Positions 24,573 to 26,425 of a stretch of DNA of 26,425 bases are shown in pieces (the stretch's first letter is position 1; every line of letters starts with the position of its first letter). The notes below the pieces were generated by a model, which had not been told where the DNA came from, did not search any database, and saw nothing but the letters and a program-made list of their open reading frames with translations. Where the stretch lies: NCBI GenBank assembly GCA_013152625.1, contig JAADFY010000218.1:1-26425 (forward strand). Direction: 5' to 3'. The translations under genes and the position numbers were made by a program. The stretch is from Alphaproteobacteria bacterium. GTDB taxonomy: Bacteria; Pseudomonadota; Alphaproteobacteria; Rhizobiales; Devosiaceae.

Positions 24573-25343
24573 TTAGCGCGTGGTGTAGCCGCCGTCGATG
24601 ACCATGATTTCTCCGGTTATATAGCTTGAAGCGGGGGCACAAAGGAACAGGGCGGCAGCCGCCACTTCCTCGGGTTCGCCGGCCCGGTCCATGGGGGTCA
24701 TGGAACGCCAGACCGGGCCCCATTCAGGTTTTTTGAACCCGGCTTTGGTCATTTCGGTCAGGATATAGCCCGGGGCAATTGCGTTGACGCGGATATTGTC
24801 AGCGGCCAGTTCGCTGGCCAGGCTTTTTGTCAGCATATGCACCGCGGCCTTGGACGAATTATAGGCCGCCTGATGCTGGGGAATGTTGGAAATGAGGCCC
24901 GAAATCGAGCCGATGTTGAGCATGACGCCGCTGCCGGCGGCCTGCATGGGCCCGATGGCAGCCCGGCAGGCGTCAAATACGGCGTCGAGATTGACCGTCA
25001 TGATCCGGCGCCAGGTGGCGGGAGCAAAATTGCGGGTTTCACCATGGGCGGCAATGCCGGCATTGTTGACCAGAATATCAAGTCCACCGAGTTGGTCGAC
25101 CGCAGCACCGACAAGGGCAGCGGCGGCGCCCCGGGTTTCAAGCTCTGCAGGCAGGGCGAGAACCGGCGGGCCGTCCAGATCCGCAAAACTTGCCGCCACT
25201 TCGTTCTGATCGGGCTTGCGGCCCGAAACCGCAACCTCTGCCCCTGCCTCAACCAGCGCCCGGGCAATGGCGAGGCCAATACCCCGGGTGCCGCCGGTGA
25301 CCAGGGCGGTTTTGCCGTTCAGGCGAAATCTATCCAGAATCAT
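24573..25343 (-). CDS. Short-chain dehydrogenase/reductase
   Basis: This NAD(P)-dependent oxidoreductase has 256 residues. It shows the cofactor motif TGGTRGIG (16-23), NNAG (93-96) and the catalytic Ser (IGSISG, 144-149), Tyr161 and Lys165 (YNSSK). It resembles gluconate 5-dehydrogenase-type enzymes in its N-terminus (MILDRFRLNGKTALVTGG) and C-terminus (SYITGEIMVIDGGYTTR), but the substrate is not readable. The open frame extends 80 codons further upstream without family similarity, so the ATG at 25343, behind a purine-rich G run, is used. It is the first gene of a likely operon with the Gfo/AKR fusion. Confidence 0.9.
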   Translation of the reverse strand: MILDRFRLNGKTALVTGGTRGIGLAIARALVEAGAEVAVSGRKPDQNEVAASFADLDGPPVLALPAELETRGAAAALVGAAVDQLGGLDILVNNAGIAAHGETRNFAPATWRRIMTVNLDAVFDACRAAIGPMQAAGSGVMLNIGSISGLISNIPQHQAAYNSSKAAVHMLTKSLASELAADNIRVNAIAPGYILTEMTKAGFKKPEWGPVWRSMTPMDRAGEPEEVAAAALFLCAPASSYITGEIMVIDGGYTTR

Positions 25344-25682
25344 CAAGCGCGTCCCCCCCTTCGCGTCCCTCACTGGGGCGCCAAATATGCCATTCGGTCC
25401 CGACATATTACACACTTGGCTGTGGTTCGAAACATTCCCGCTTCGCCCATGAAAAATACTTTGCCCATAAAATGCCTGCCCCGCGCGCGGGCCTTGAACC
25501 CGCGATTGCTTCTTCGAAGTGATTCGCAAGCATTGGTTAACACCCCCCAACGCAAAGGGAAAACGAAGCCGAATCGATGTCAATTTGGAAAAGTCAATTT
25601 TTCAAATAGTTGATAAACTGTTAAAAACTTGCTTTCATGGCTTGCGGCCCTTCAAGAGGCATTATTGACAGGGTGTTACATC
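25344..25682. other. Divergent intergenic region, AT-richer, with a near-palindrome
   Basis: This 339-base region separates the SDR gene from the secreted-protein gene. The part nearest the latter is AT-rich. ATTTGGAAAA-GTCAA-TTTTTCAAAT (25583-25607) is a palindrome with a single mismatch and may be an operator. No gene or RNA was recognised. Confidence 0.55.
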
Positions 25683-26126
25683 ATGAGAAATATTTTTGTA
25701 TTCGCGGCAGCTTTTGTCGCGGCCACCGGGTTCGTTGCGTCTGCAAATGCCCACACCGCTGTGTATGATTATGGAACAGATCCGGGTGATTACGACTACG
25801 CCTTAAATGGCGAATATCCGGATCTCCCCGATCACGTCTACTTTGGCTTTAATTCTCATAATACTCACCCTACCCCTAACCCCTACAATAGTTTGGGACA
25901 GAAAGGCTTTCTCAAAACCTACAGTGGCTGCAACGTTAACGGCTCGACCAGCGCCCGTATGTCCATCGCCAGCCTGACAAGCAGCGGCAAATGCAAGAAA
26001 GACTTCCAGGGCCAGTACAGCGCTGAGGGTTTCGACATACCGGCATTTTTGTGGTTCCCAGCAGTCCATGTTGAAACTTACTACCAACCCCACGCAGATG
26101 TGTTCAGCAACGGGACTGCGAACTAG
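25683..26126 (+). CDS. Small secreted protein of unknown function
   Basis: The frame encodes 147 residues from the ATG at 25683 (AGGG nine bases upstream). Residues 1-23 (MRNIFVFAAAFVAATGFVAS and ANA) form a typical Sec signal peptide with cleavage after ANA, so the product is probably periplasmic or extracellular. The mature part is rich in Tyr, Asp, His, Pro and Ser, has two cysteines about 23 residues apart that could pair, and shows no family I recognise. Base composition is visibly lower in GC than its neighbours, suggesting later acquisition or an orphan gene. Its TAG stop is the first codon of the second two-hairpin repeat, so the original C-terminus may have been longer. Confidence 0.7.
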   Translation: MRNIFVFAAAFVAATGFVASANAHTAVYDYGTDPGDYDYALNGEYPDLPDHVYFGFNSHNTHPTPNPYNSLGQKGFLKTYSGCNVNGSTSARMSIASLTSSGKCKKDFQGQYSAEGFDIPAFLWFPAVHVETYYQPHADVFSNGTAN

Positions 26127-26220
26127 ACTGCGTCAGGTTTTGAAAGAACCCAGCCGCAGTCTACCTCGTTGTTTGAGCGTGTCATCGATAACCGGTGTCC
26201 ACTTATCGGTGACGCGCTCT
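26123..26220. repeat. Two-hairpin intergenic repeat, copy 2 (RIME-like)
   Basis: It aligns end to end with 22433-22538. The outer arms TAGACTGCG/CGCAGTCTA are identical. The inner part of hairpin 1 has changed on both sides (GGTT/AACC in place of GTTTTGAT/ATCAAAAC), and in hairpin 2 a G-U pair replaces one pair. This pattern suggests the folds, not the exact bases, are kept. It provides the stop codon of the secreted-protein gene. Confidence 0.85.
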
Positions 26221-26425
26221 CTTTTGCCTCACGCCGAATTCGCAAGTGCTCACCGGTTTCTTTAATGGCGGCTGCGAGCATAACGGCTCGCACCTCGCCG
26301 ACGCGGGGGCGGGCTAAACGCCCGCTCCGTCCTCGTGGATTCTTTAGTGGCGGCTTTTTTCTGTCTCGCGCCGACGGGCTGGTCACATAGAGACTCGCAC
26401 CTCGCCGTGCCGGGCATGTATAAAT
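26221..26425. other. Non-coding repetitive tail
   Basis: TTCTTTA-A/G-TGGCGGCT occurs near 26258 and 26340, and CTCGCACCTCGCCG near 26288 and 26394, giving an imperfect direct repeat of about 80-105 bp. Two perfect hairpins lie inside: TGCGAGC/GCTCGCA (26273-26292) and GCGGGC/GCCCGC (26309-26325). The frames crossing it look random. It continues past the window. Confidence 0.55.

Noticed and set aside
25344..25583. 80-codon upstream extension of the SDR gene
   Set aside because: It shows no similarity to the family, and the Rossmann fold begins right after the ATG at 25343.

Overview
The window reads as a GC-rich chromosomal segment of an alphaproteobacterium, most likely from the Hyphomicrobiales (Rhizobiales). 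The evidence is the aerobic (CobN-type) cobalamin gene set, an FnrL-type regulator, RpiR/GntR regulators next to sugar-acid and amino-acid genes, and a ~100-bp two-hairpin intergenic repeat built like the RIME repeats of Rhizobiales. The taxonomic call is inference; no rRNA or marker gene is present. No CRISPR, phage, tRNA or intact insertion sequence was seen.

Bases 1-9790 hold one long leftward block for cobalamin. A clear adenosylcobalamin riboswitch (about 9566-9755) precedes a 58-residue CbtB and then CbtA (predicted cobalt uptake). These are followed by a sulfotransferase-like gene, cobW (GTPase metallochaperone), cobN (cobaltochelatase large subunit), cobO (corrinoid adenosyltransferase), a DUF1697 gene, cbiX (sirohydrochlorin cobaltochelatase with Fe-S cysteines and a His-rich tail) and the start of cobH, which runs off the left edge. 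Several junctions are ATGA overlaps or 1-3 bp gaps, so most of the block looks co-transcribed and B12-repressed. The sulfotransferase and DUF1697 genes are unexpected members. Carrying both CbiX and CobN gives two cobalt-insertion enzymes in one operon.

Bases 9800-15240 hold a divergent uxuA (mannonate dehydratase)/GntR regulator pair, a 267-bp MITE-like element with perfect 22-bp inverted ends, a small membrane protein, an SMP-30/gluconolactonase, an FnrL-like oxygen sensor, and a convergent hemerythrin-domain gene with a good FNR box upstream.

Bases 15447-25343 hold a beta-hydroxyacid dehydrogenase downstream of an ABC-F (Uup-like) ATPase. Next is an RpiR regulator whose N-terminus is split by a one-base frameshift, diverging from an N-formylglutamate amidohydrolase and a glutamine synthetase-family enzyme; a perfect 15-bp palindrome sits in the promoter between them. 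Then come a CcdA-like thiol-redox membrane protein, a Gfo/Idh/MocA plus aldo-keto reductase fusion, and an SDR.

The right end has a small, less GC-rich secreted protein of unknown function. The ends of this gene and of the fusion gene are both supplied by copies of the same ~100-bp two-hairpin repeat. The last 200 bp is non-coding and repetitive.

I do not see a clearly new multi-gene defence or mobile system. The most unusual signals are repeat-supplied protein C-termini, the frameshifted regulator, the MITE-like element, the sulfotransferase inside a riboswitch-controlled B12 operon, and an AT-rich hairpin that buries the cbiX ribosome binding site.
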